Below, piece by piece: positions 40,908 to 47,165 of a DNA stretch of 47,165 bases. The translations under genes were made by a program, and so were the position numbers. The notes under the pieces were generated by a model. That model had not been told where the DNA came from. It searched no databases and saw nothing but the letters and a program-made list of their open reading frames with translations. Source of the stretch: ZC4RG36 sp964652205 (lineage in GTDB: Bacteria > Chloroflexota > Anaerolineae > Aggregatilineales > Phototrophicaceae); the NCBI GenBank assembly GCA_964652205.1, contig CAZZAO010000029.1, positions 1 to 47,165 of the forward strand, written 5' to 3'. Position 1 is the stretch's first letter. The number at the start of each line of letters is the position of its first letter.

Positions 40908-41816
40908 TTATGCCTTGAGCGCGCCGGACATAATGCCGCTGATGAGCCAGCGCTGGAAGAAAAAGAACACAATGATGAGCGGAATAGTGGCGATGACGCT
41001 GCCTGCCGCCAGCACGCCATAATTCGGCGGCGAGGTCAGATCAGCGCCTTTGAACTGCGCCAGCAGCAGCGGCACGGTCATCATATCGGGCGAGTTGATG
41101 ATGATGTTCGAGTAAATATAGTCATTCCAGGCATTCATAAAGTTGAGGATGCCAAAGACGGCCAGCGCGGGCGTAATCAGCGGCAGCACCACGCGCCAGT
41201 AAGTGCCGAACAGCGACGCGCCGTCGATGGATGCCGCGTCGATCAGCTCATCGGGAATGGTCGCCGCGATGATCTGGCGCATCAGGAAGATGCCGAAAGC
41301 TGGCGCCCACCACGGAACCCACAGCGGCCAGAAGGTATTGATCCAGCCGAAGCGCGACATCAGCAGGAAGAAGGGGACGATGGTGCTTTGATAGGGCAGC
41401 ATCATCGTTACCAGCACGAAAATGAACAGGACGTTGCGACCGGGGAAATGCCGCTTGGCGAAGACGAAGCCGACCATCGAGCTGAAAAAGAGCGCCGGGA
41501 CGGTCTGCCCGACCGCCAGCGCCAGACTGTTGAACAGCGAGCGCAGGAAGGTCGTCTTGATCTGAATGTCCTGGTCGATGACGCCGCTGAACAGCGCCTG
41601 ATAGTTGTCGAGGATGAACGGATTCGGCCACAGGTTTGGCTTGACCGAGATCAGCGCGGTCTTGTGCATGAACGAGGCAACCAGCATGGCGTAAAACGGG
41701 AAGATGAAGAACAGCGCCAGCAGCACCAGCACGACGTAACTGAGGAGTCGTACCAGCGCGATGCTCGGCCTGAACGGCGCGCGAGCAGCCTGAGCCTGAA
41801 GGGTTTGCGTTGCCAT
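40908..41816 (-). CDS. Sugar ABC permease, MalG-like (importer 2)
   Basis: 302 residues. LLSYVVLVLLALFFIFPFYAMLVASFM is the typical first span; about six spans in total. The EAA loop reads IPDELIDAASIDGASLFGTYWRVVLPLITPAL, with Asp-Gly-Ala retained. The C-terminus RWLISGIMSGALKA is the usual MalG-type end. It is separated by one base from the stop of the MalF-like gene upstream, so the pair is co-translated. Confidence 0.93.
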   Translation of the reverse strand: MATQTLQAQAARAPFRPSIALVRLLSYVVLVLLALFFIFPFYAMLVASFMHKTALISVKPNLWPNPFILDNYQALFSGVIDQDIQIKTTFLRSLFNSLALAVGQTVPALFFSSMVGFVFAKRHFPGRNVLFIFVLVTMMLPYQSTIVPFFLLMSRFGWINTFWPLWVPWWAPAFGIFLMRQIIAATIPDELIDAASIDGASLFGTYWRVVLPLITPALAVFGILNFMNAWNDYIYSNIIINSPDMMTVPLLLAQFKGADLTSPPNYGVLAAGSVIATIPLIIVFFFFQRWLISGIMSGALKA

Positions 41817-41817
41817 C

Positions 41818-42774
41818 TTATGCCTCTACCGTGCGCGTCAGGCGAAGCTGAATCAGGGACGCGATGATGACGATAATGCCGATGATGAAACCGAGCGCTG
41901 CCGCTTCGCCGAAGCGCGACGATTGAAAGGCCGTCGAGTATTGAATCGTGTTGAGAGTCGCCACCGCCTGATCCGGCCCCCGTCCTGATGTGCCAGAGAA
42001 CAGCAGCCACGGTTGTAAGAACAGGTTGAGCAGGCCAATCGTCGAGGTGATGCCGACGAACAGAATGACGCCGCGCATCATGGGTACCGTGACGTAGAGG
42101 AACTTTTGCACCGTGTTCGCGCCGTCCACAGCGGCGGCGTCGTAAAGCTGCGTCGGAATGCCCTGCAAGCCGCCGAGCATCAGCAGCACGTTGTAGCCGC
42201 ACACGCTCCAGAAGACCATCAGCATGATCGAGATACGCGCGGGCCAGGCCTCACTCAGCCAGGGGACGCGCGGCAGATTGATCGCCTGAAGCAGGCCGTT
42301 CACCCAGCCCATGTTGTCGTTGAGCAGAAGCTGGAAGATGATGGCGACGATCACGATGGACGTGATGTAGGGCAGGAAGAACAGCACCCGGAATACCTGC
42401 CGCCCGATGACTTTCGGGTTGTTGAGAATCGTCGCCAGAATCAGCGTAGTGATGACGATCAGCGGCAGCAGGACGCCGAGGAAGATCAGCGAGTTGGTGA
42501 ACGCCTTCCAGAACGCATCGCTGTTCAACAGGCGCTGATAGTTGCCCAGCCCGTACCACTTCGGCTGGCCGATGCCCTGCCACTTCTGGAAACTCAGCCA
42601 CAGCGCCCAGAGCAGCGGGTAGCCCTGAAAGATGGCGAAGATGATGAAGAACGGCGAGATCATCAGGTACTCGGCGCGGTGCTTCCAGAGCGCGCGCCGC
42701 AGTGACGAGCGGCGCGGCGGTGGCCCAGGCCGGGCGGCAGCAACGCCGCCGGAGACGTTGTTCTGTGCAGTCAT
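41818..42774 (-). CDS. Sugar ABC permease, MalF-like (importer 2)
   Basis: 318 residues. AEYLMISPFFIIFAIFQGYPLLWALWLSF is the first span after a basic, Pro/Arg-rich N-terminus. The EAA loop reads GIPTQLYDAAAVDGANTVQKFLYVTVPMMRG. A late SGTSGRGPDQAVATL segment is the 'GGP' region, here GRGP instead of GGP. The first permease after the binding-protein gene; two hairpins lie in the 131-bp gap between them. Confidence 0.93.
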   Translation of the reverse strand: MTAQNNVSGGVAAARPGPPPRRSSLRRALWKHRAEYLMISPFFIIFAIFQGYPLLWALWLSFQKWQGIGQPKWYGLGNYQRLLNSDAFWKAFTNSLIFLGVLLPLIVITTLILATILNNPKVIGRQVFRVLFFLPYITSIVIVAIIFQLLLNDNMGWVNGLLQAINLPRVPWLSEAWPARISIMLMVFWSVCGYNVLLMLGGLQGIPTQLYDAAAVDGANTVQKFLYVTVPMMRGVILFVGITSTIGLLNLFLQPWLLFSGTSGRGPDQAVATLNTIQYSTAFQSSRFGEAAALGFIIGIIVIIASLIQLRLTRTVEA

Positions 42775-42807
42775 GGCAGGGGACCCTTATGCCCTGACCT
42801 TTTTCCT

Positions 42808-42837
42808 GACTCCCTTCCTGTCAACAGGAAGGGAGTC
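42808..42837. promoter_or_regulatory. Intercistronic hairpin between binding protein and permease
   Basis: GACTCCCTTCCTGT (42808-42821) pairs perfectly with ACAGGAAGGGAGTC (42824-42837) around a 2-base loop. It lacks a T tail on the minus strand, so it more likely protects the 3' end of the binding-protein mRNA or partly attenuates transcription than terminates it. Confidence 0.65.
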
Positions 42838-42853
42838 GCGGAAGTGGTCGCAG

Positions 42854-42873
42854 GGGCTTGATGAATCAAGCCC
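42854..42873. repeat. Interspersed palindrome, copy 3
   Basis: GGGCTTGATGAATCAAGCCC forms a palindrome with 9-bp arms (GGGCTTGAT/ATCAAGCCC) around a central GA, of the family at 17209, 17342 and 46957, here between the binding protein and the first permease. Confidence 0.65.
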
Positions 42874-42905
42874 GATATTCCATCTCGAACGCTGAACGCC
42901 CGTGT

Positions 42906-44252
42906 TTACGCCTGATAGTCCGGCAGGATGTCGGTGATTTCCGACTGAAGCTGCTTCATCGTCGCGTCGATGTCCGCGCCGCCGGTAATCATCGAGTCCA
43001 TCACCGGGACGAGCTTCTCATTGGTCGCCGCGCCGTAGAGCGCCGTGCGGCAGAAGGTCGTGCTCAACTCTTTCGCCAGCATCAGCCAGATTTCGCCGGT
43101 GTTCTGGTCGCCGAACAGCTTGGTCTTCATCTCCTGGAACGGCCCTTCGAGATAGGGCAGGTAGGCGGGGATGATGCCCCATGTCCCGGCAGCGGTCGCG
43201 CCTTCCATCGTGCCGAAGGCGAAGTGCATGAACTTCTTGACCAGGTCGGGATTCTGGGTGCTCGCGGGTGAGATCAGCGTCGCGCCGCCCCAGACGCCGG
43301 TACGCGGCCCATCGGCGACGGCGCGCGGCAGCGGAGCCAGCTTCCATTTGCCGAGCACGCTCGGATCAACGTTGCTCTCCCAGAAGCCGCGTCCCCATGC
43401 CGGGACGAGGTCGAGTACGAGCTGCCCGGTGTTGATGGCGTTCCAGTATTCCGGCGTCCAGAAATCGGCCTGAAGCGTCGCGCCGGTATCGTAAATCTTC
43501 TTGATGAGCTTGACGGCCTCGATGCTCGGCTCGTCGTCCATCGTGACTGCCGAGTTATCGCAGGTCGAGGGGCCGCTGCCGCCGAACTGGGCGTCGAACC
43601 ACGCCCACTGCGCCGCCGCCACGAACGTCCCGCCCTTCGGGTAAAGGACGGCGTTCTTGCCCGCCGCCTTGATCTTGCTGAGGATGGCGAGGAAGTCCGG
43701 GTCATACATCATGTCAGTCGGGACTTCGATGCCCATCTCCTTGAGCAGGTCATCGCGGTAATAAATGCCGCTGGTTGACAGGTCGCCGGGCATCCCGAAG
43801 TAGCCGTTCTTCGACGCTACAAAGGCTTCGGCCAGCTTGCCGGGGATGAACTGCTCCTTCTGCGGCGTGATGATGTCGGTGGTTTCGAGCAGCGCGTCCT
43901 GGCTGCCGTAGAGCTGCACCTGATCGGCTTCAGCCCAGTACAGGTCAGGCGCGCCGGTTCCGGCGGCCATCGCCGTCTGGAACTTGGCGGCATAGTCTTC
44001 GTACTGCTGCCAGTCGAGCGTCACATTGGGATATTTCTTGAGGAAGGCTTCGCGGATCAGGTTGAGCGGGTGATCGCCGTGGCCCCAGAAAACCAGCGTG
44101 CCGGTCAGCGACTCGTCCGGCTCGACGGTCGCTTCCTGCGCCAGCGTCATCCACTGCGCGCCCTGCGCCGCCAGCGCCAGACTCGCCGCCGATGCACCGG
44201 CCAGACGGAGAAAATCGCGCCGCGAGAGTTGATGGGTCAATTTGCCAGTCAT
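42906..44252 (-). CDS. Sugar ABC transporter substrate-binding protein, Tat-type signal (importer 2)
   Basis: 448 residues. The N-terminus LTHQLSRRDFLRLAGASAASLALAAQG carries a twin-arginine motif (SRRDFLR). MalE-like pattern: LTGTLVFWGHGDHPLNLIREAFLKKYPNVTLDWQQYEDYAAKFQTAMA, GYFGMPGDLSTSGIYYRDDLLKEMGIEVP, NTGQLVLDLVPAWGRGFW and a helical end. It delivers an unknown carbohydrate to the MalF/MalG pair directly downstream. Differs substantially from the binding protein of importer 1, so the two probably have different ligands. An AAGGAG-like RBS lies before the ATG. The regulator gene is next upstream, on the same strand. Confidence 0.93.
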   Translation of the reverse strand: MTGKLTHQLSRRDFLRLAGASAASLALAAQGAQWMTLAQEATVEPDESLTGTLVFWGHGDHPLNLIREAFLKKYPNVTLDWQQYEDYAAKFQTAMAAGTGAPDLYWAEADQVQLYGSQDALLETTDIITPQKEQFIPGKLAEAFVASKNGYFGMPGDLSTSGIYYRDDLLKEMGIEVPTDMMYDPDFLAILSKIKAAGKNAVLYPKGGTFVAAAQWAWFDAQFGGSGPSTCDNSAVTMDDEPSIEAVKLIKKIYDTGATLQADFWTPEYWNAINTGQLVLDLVPAWGRGFWESNVDPSVLGKWKLAPLPRAVADGPRTGVWGGATLISPASTQNPDLVKKFMHFAFGTMEGATAAGTWGIIPAYLPYLEGPFQEMKTKLFGDQNTGEIWLMLAKELSTTFCRTALYGAATNEKLVPVMDSMITGGADIDATMKQLQSEITDILPDYQA

Positions 44253-44377
44253 GTTTGCCTGCTCCTTAAAATTAATGACTAAACTGCGCTTTTATGACCT
44301 GCTGAAAATTGAATGGGTTGATCCTTTCCTGCGCCAGCGGCTGAAAAAACGACAGGGCGTATCGGTCGTCGATACGG

Positions 44378-45139
44378 TTAAAGCAGGGTTTCGAGTTGAA
44401 TCTGCACCCGGTCTTCCGGGCTGATAATGTTACGCAGGCTGATTTCGACGTGTTCGCGCATCGCCTGTTCAGCGCCGGCTGCGTCGCGCTCGGCAATGGC
44501 GCGCGCAATCGCCTGATGCTGGGCGGCGGCGAAGGTGAACCGATCTGCCGACGGCGTTGAGACTTTGGCGCTAATCGAATTCCAGACGATCCCGATCAGC
44601 ACCGTAATCAGGATGCTGAAGACGGCGTTCTGACTGGCCTCGGCGATCAGTTGATGAAACTCGCGGTCGATCTTGCCCCACTTCTGCAAGTCCTCGGCAA
44701 TGGCCGCCTCATCGCCGAGCATCGTCACCGCTTCAAACTGTTTCGCCAGCTCGGTCAGGCGGCGAATCTGCGGCAGAGTCGCGTGCTGTGCTGCCAGCGC
44801 CGCGCCCTGCGGTTCGAGCAGAATACGGATAGTGAACAGGTCTTCTGTGCGAATCTGCGACTGGTAAAAGGCCAGCAGCAGCGCGTCCATGACCGGCTCA
44901 GTCACGCTCGACGCGACGACTGCGCCCTGACCGCGGCTGGTCGAGATCAGCTTGCGCGACTCCAGCAGCTTGATCGCCTCGCGGATCACCGCGCGGCTGA
45001 CCTGATATTCCGCCTGAAGCTCGCGCTCGGACGGAATCAGCGTCCCCGGCGCGAACTCCCCGGAGATGATCCGCTGGAGCAGTTGCTGGGCGATCTGAGT
45101 CGGCAGCGCCTGCGGCTGTTTGGTCACGCGGTCGGGCAT
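44378..45139 (-). CDS. GntR-family regulator, FadR subfamily
   Basis: 253 residues. A winged-helix domain at about 12-78 reads QQLLQRIISGEFAPGTLIPSERELQAEYQVSRAVIREAIKLLESRKLISTSRGQGAVV, a standard GntR DNA-binding domain. The FCD ligand domain follows (about 95-235), with an Asp and His in KIDREFHQLIAEA and further His residues in AAQHQAIARAI and MREHVEIS, the metal-binding set of the family. FadR/ExuR/UxuR/LldR-type members sense organic acids or sugar acids. It opens the leftward sugar cluster and diverges from the M24-like gene. A shared 13-bp element upstream suggests it controls both sides and itself. Confidence 0.92.
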   Translation of the reverse strand: MPDRVTKQPQALPTQIAQQLLQRIISGEFAPGTLIPSERELQAEYQVSRAVIREAIKLLESRKLISTSRGQGAVVASSVTEPVMDALLLAFYQSQIRTEDLFTIRILLEPQGAALAAQHATLPQIRRLTELAKQFEAVTMLGDEAAIAEDLQKWGKIDREFHQLIAEASQNAVFSILITVLIGIVWNSISAKVSTPSADRFTFAAAQHQAIARAIAERDAAGAEQAMREHVEISLRNIISPEDRVQIQLETLL

Positions 45140-45231
45140 GTCGAATCGCTGTTGAAAAAGGGTCGAAAATAAGCAGTCATTTTGGGCAGCGAACAGCCAT
45201 TTTCAAATCTAATGACATGACAATAGCATAG

Positions 45232-45261
45232 CTGGTCTGACAAGTCAACTGACCAGTGTTA
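45232..45261. promoter_or_regulatory. Candidate operator 1 for the GntR regulator
   Basis: CTGGTC (45232-45237) and GACCAG (45251-45256) form an inverted repeat flanking TGACAAGTCA (45238-45247), itself a palindrome. FadR-type operators of the TGGTN(n)ACCA kind look like this. The right half, CTGACCAGTGTTA (45249-45261), recurs exactly at 45413-45425. Confidence 0.55.
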
Positions 45262-45333
45262 CAGGGCAAACGCATTAAATTTGATCGGAGTTTCAAGAAA
45301 GCTCATATCGGTTTATCCAGGGTCAACGGTAAC

Positions 45334-45362
45334 GTAGGGGCGACCCGGCGGGTCGCCCCTAC
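45334..45362. repeat. GTAGGGGCGACCC palindrome
   Basis: GTAGGGGCGACCC (45334-45346) and GGGTCGCCCCTAC (45350-45362) form perfect 13-bp arms around 3 bases. Such palindromic repeat elements are scattered in cyanobacterial and Chloroflexota genomes. Confidence 0.75.
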
Positions 45363-45412
45363 AAACCCTCATGGCCCTTTATAGCCTGAGCTGTGATTTA
45401 GACGCGATTGCC

Positions 45413-45425
45413 CTGACCAGTGTTA
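45413..45425. promoter_or_regulatory. Candidate operator 2, exact repeat of a 13-bp element
   Basis: CTGACCAGTGTTA is identical to 45249-45261 and lies 78 bases upstream of the M24-like start. One half of the operator-like site without its inverted partner. Confidence 0.5.
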
Positions 45426-45502
45426 TCCGCGATCTTCCGATGCCTGCCCGTTGTGCGTTACACTTCGATGATCGCGTTCCCGACCTATCCTCAGGAGTTC
45501 CG

Positions 45503-46897
45503 ATGACGACCGTACAGCTCGACCCCCTCACTCTGCCGGAGTTCGGCCTGCCGACTGTTCAGCCGACGATTTCAGCCGAGATTTACCGGGATCGCCTCAG
45601 CCGGACGCTGGCTCAGGCCCGCGCTGCGGGCTTCGACGCACTGGTGATCTATGGCGACCGCGAACACATGGCGAACCTCGCCTATCTGTCCGGCTACGAT
45701 CCACGTTTCGAGGAATCGCTGCTGATCCTGACGTCAGGGCGCGAGCCTGCGCTGCTGGTCGGCCATGAAGGGTTCGGCTATTCGCGCTTGTCGCCCGCGC
45801 CAGTGCGCCGCGTCCTGTTCCCGACCTTCAGCCTGATGGGGCTGCCGCGCGCCGGACAGCCGTCGCTGGAAGAAATCTTCCGTGGCGAGGGCATCCGCGA
45901 AGGCAGCCGTGTCGGGCTGGTCGGCTGGAAATATTTCGACGCCAGCGATGACGCTCAGGGCGCAAGCTGGATCGAAGTGCCGAGCTTCATCGTCGATAGG
46001 CTCCGGCAGATCACCGGCGACGCGGCGAAAGTGGTTAACGCCACGGCGCTGCTGATGAATCCGCTGGACGGCCTGCGCATCTTCAACGAAGTCGATCAAC
46101 TGGCGGCGTTCGAGTTCTCATCGACTTACTCATCGCAGAGCGTCCGCAACGTCCTGTTCGGCGTCAGGCCGGGGATGACCGAGTTCGACGCCGCGCGTCT
46201 GGCGGAATCGACCGGCCAGCCAGCGCTGACTTACACCGGCATTTCCAGCGGTCCGCGCGCGGCGCTTGGCCTGCCGAGTCCGCTGCTGCGCGTGATCGAG
46301 CGCGGCGATTTCATGTTCATCGGGCAGTCGCTGTGGGGAGCGCTCAACGCGCGCGCCGGTTGGGTGGTCGAAAGCGCCGACGAGCTGCCTGAAGGCATCC
46401 GTGACACGGTCGATCAGTTGATCGCGCCCTATTTTGCTGCCGTCGCCGACTGGTACGCGCTCGTCGGTATCGGCGTGACTGGCGGCGAGCTGAACGCCGC
46501 CGTCAAGAAGCGCATCGGCGACCCGTTCTTTGGCGTCAACTTCCCGCCCGGCCACTATATCCATCTGGACGAGTGGGTGCATTCGCCGACGACTGCGGGT
46601 TCGACGATTGCCCTTCAATCGGGCATGGCGCTTCAGGTTGACATCATCCCGGCGACCGGCGGGCCGCACCAGACGACCAACGTCGAGGACGGCATCGCGC
46701 TGGCCGACGAGCCTCTGCGCGCCGAGTTCGAGCGCCGCTATCCCGAAGCGTGGGGCCGGATTCAGGCGCGCCGCCGCTTCATGCAGGACGCGCTCGGCAT
46801 TCGGCTCAAGCCGGAAGTGCTGCCGTTCAGCAACATCCCGGCCTATCTGCCGCCGTTCCTGCTGCGCCCTGATCGCGCCATGCGGGTCGTCAATTAA
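45503..46897 (+). CDS. M24-like (Xaa-Pro aminopeptidase/creatinase fold) protein, metal site degenerate
   Basis: 464 residues from MTTVQLDPLTLPEFGLP. The N-terminal half resembles the creatinase N-domain: YRDRLSRTLAQARAAGFDALVIYGDREHMANLAYLSGYDPRFEESLLIL. The C-terminal half (about 230-430) resembles the pita-bread fold, but the M24 metal residues (D, D, H, E, E) are not all recognisable. The GDFMFIGQSLWG region lacks the expected second Asp, FPPGHYIHLDEW replaces the His segment and QVDII replaces the E-P region. The protein may be a non-peptidase relative acting on a small molecule. AGGAG lies upstream of the ATG at 45503; an in-frame ATG at 45371 is less likely. It is divergent from the GntR gene. 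Confidence 0.75.
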   Translation: MTTVQLDPLTLPEFGLPTVQPTISAEIYRDRLSRTLAQARAAGFDALVIYGDREHMANLAYLSGYDPRFEESLLILTSGREPALLVGHEGFGYSRLSPAPVRRVLFPTFSLMGLPRAGQPSLEEIFRGEGIREGSRVGLVGWKYFDASDDAQGASWIEVPSFIVDRLRQITGDAAKVVNATALLMNPLDGLRIFNEVDQLAAFEFSSTYSSQSVRNVLFGVRPGMTEFDAARLAESTGQPALTYTGISSGPRAALGLPSPLLRVIERGDFMFIGQSLWGALNARAGWVVESADELPEGIRDTVDQLIAPYFAAVADWYALVGIGVTGGELNAAVKKRIGDPFFGVNFPPGHYIHLDEWVHSPTTAGSTIALQSGMALQVDIIPATGGPHQTTNVEDGIALADEPLRAEFERRYPEAWGRIQARRRFMQDALGIRLKPEVLPFSNIPAYLPPFLLRPDRAMRVVN

Positions 46898-46936
46898 CCT
46901 CATCCCAACCCCTCTCCGCAGGCAGAGAGGGAAGAC
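46896..46936. repeat. Interspersed repeat after the M24-like gene
   Basis: CCTCATCCCAACCCCTCTCC...GCAGAGAGGG, a shortened copy of the CCTCACCCC...GAGGGGAG element. Confidence 0.6.
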
Positions 46937-46956
46937 GCTGTACGCGCTGTTTCGTA

Positions 46957-46977
46957 GGGCCTTGATCCATCAAGCCC
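46957..46977. repeat. Interspersed palindrome, copy 4
   Basis: GGGCCTTGATCC-ATCAAGCCC, a 21-base imperfect palindrome of the family at 17209, 17342 and 42854, 60 bases after the M24-like gene. Confidence 0.6.
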
Positions 46978-47057
46978 GCGCTAAATTGACTCAAAGGTTC
47001 TGCAACGTCATCGGCCTGTCTTTTTCTCGAAGTGGGCCGAGGCGAGAAACGGCAACT

Positions 47058-47088
47058 AAAAACGCCCCGTGTGCAGCGGGGCGTTTTT
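47058..47088. terminator. Bidirectional terminator
   Basis: AAAAACGCCCCG (47058-47069) pairs with CGGGGCGTTTTT (47077-47088) around 7 bases, with A and T runs on both sides, between the convergent M24-like gene and the partial gene at the right edge. Confidence 0.85.
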
Positions 47089-47109
47089 GTGTTTCGTCGG
47101 CGCTGAGAA

Positions 47110-47165
47110 TTACCCGGCGCAGGTTCCGTCCTGAGTGAGCAGGTCGGCGCGCGCCCAGCCCTGGG
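47110..47165 (-). CDS. C-terminal fragment of a gene running off the right edge, SH3-like
   Basis: Only the last 18 codons are in the window (…QGWARADLLTQDGTCAG, stop TAA at 47110-47112). The GWARADLL ending resembles the last strand of bacterial SH3 domains ('GWVRADLL'). The start lies beyond the window. A good terminator follows the stop by about 20 bases. Confidence 0.45.
   Translation of the reverse strand, partial: QGWARADLLTQDGTCAG

Overview
The window looks like a chromosomal segment of a GC-rich, non-phage bacterium, most likely a member of the Chloroflexota (Anaerolineae-like). I infer this from the kind of genes present (secreted SH3-like and PsbP-like proteins with no known role, a DDN-type deazaflavin oxidoreductase, GAF-rich histidine kinases, many ATPase-less sugar ABC operons) and from the interspersed 'CCTCACCCCCGGCCCCTCTCC...GAGGGGAG' repeats that I associate with that group. 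There is no rRNA, tRNA, CRISPR array or recognisable transposase gene.

Layout. 1-6.4 kb: a NUDIX-like gene, a 650-bp convergent gap full of a TTTGGGATA motif, a DusB-type tRNA-dihydrouridine synthase, an ABM-domain protein, an alpha/beta hydrolase lacking the expected catalytic His, an RRM/glycine-rich RNA-binding protein, a RimJ/L-type acetyltransferase and a carboxylesterase. 6.4-11.7 kb: a small membrane protein, an AT-rich two-gene pair that looks like a toxin-antitoxin module, the 3' remnant of an alanine dehydrogenase gene, a TPR protein with a deazaflavin-type oxidoreductase, a GNAT enzyme and a VWA protein. 11.7-18 kb: a secreted two-domain protein, then a GlpA-GlpB fusion overlapping an SH3/chitosanase-like gene, and a DUF218 (YdcF-like) protein. 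18-23 kb: a class III nucleotidyl cyclase and an EfeO/FTR1-type iron uptake pair. 23-28.6 kb: a methyltransferase-like protein, two related STAS-like small proteins, a large GAF/PAS histidine kinase, three hairpin-like repeats and a single-domain response regulator. 28.6-33 kb: two tandem secreted paralogues and glycerol kinase. 33-34.4 kb: an AT-rich three-gene cassette. 34.4-46.9 kb: a carbohydrate-utilisation cluster.

How the genes work together. GlpK (31.5-33 kb) and the GlpAB fusion (14.4-17.1 kb) together give glycerol -> glycerol-3-phosphate -> DHAP, although a GlpC membrane subunit is not visible here. The carbohydrate cluster runs leftward: a FadR-type GntR regulator, a Tat-exported binding protein, two permeases, an SDR dehydrogenase, a xylose-isomerase-like TIM barrel, a second SDR, and a second permease-permease-binding-protein set. 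Neither importer has its own ATPase, so a shared MsiK/UgpC-type ATPase elsewhere is expected. An M24-like protein diverges from the regulator, and an exact 13-bp sequence occurs upstream of both, suggesting a shared operator.

The most rewarding places to look are the two AT-rich cassettes (7.4-8.1 and 33.3-34.4 kb), the TTTGGGATA cluster, the three hairpin repeats between kinase and response regulator, the alanine dehydrogenase remnant, the paired hairpins between binding protein and permease, and the GntR operator candidates. I did not find one clearly unprecedented system. All family calls come from reading motifs by eye, without database searches.
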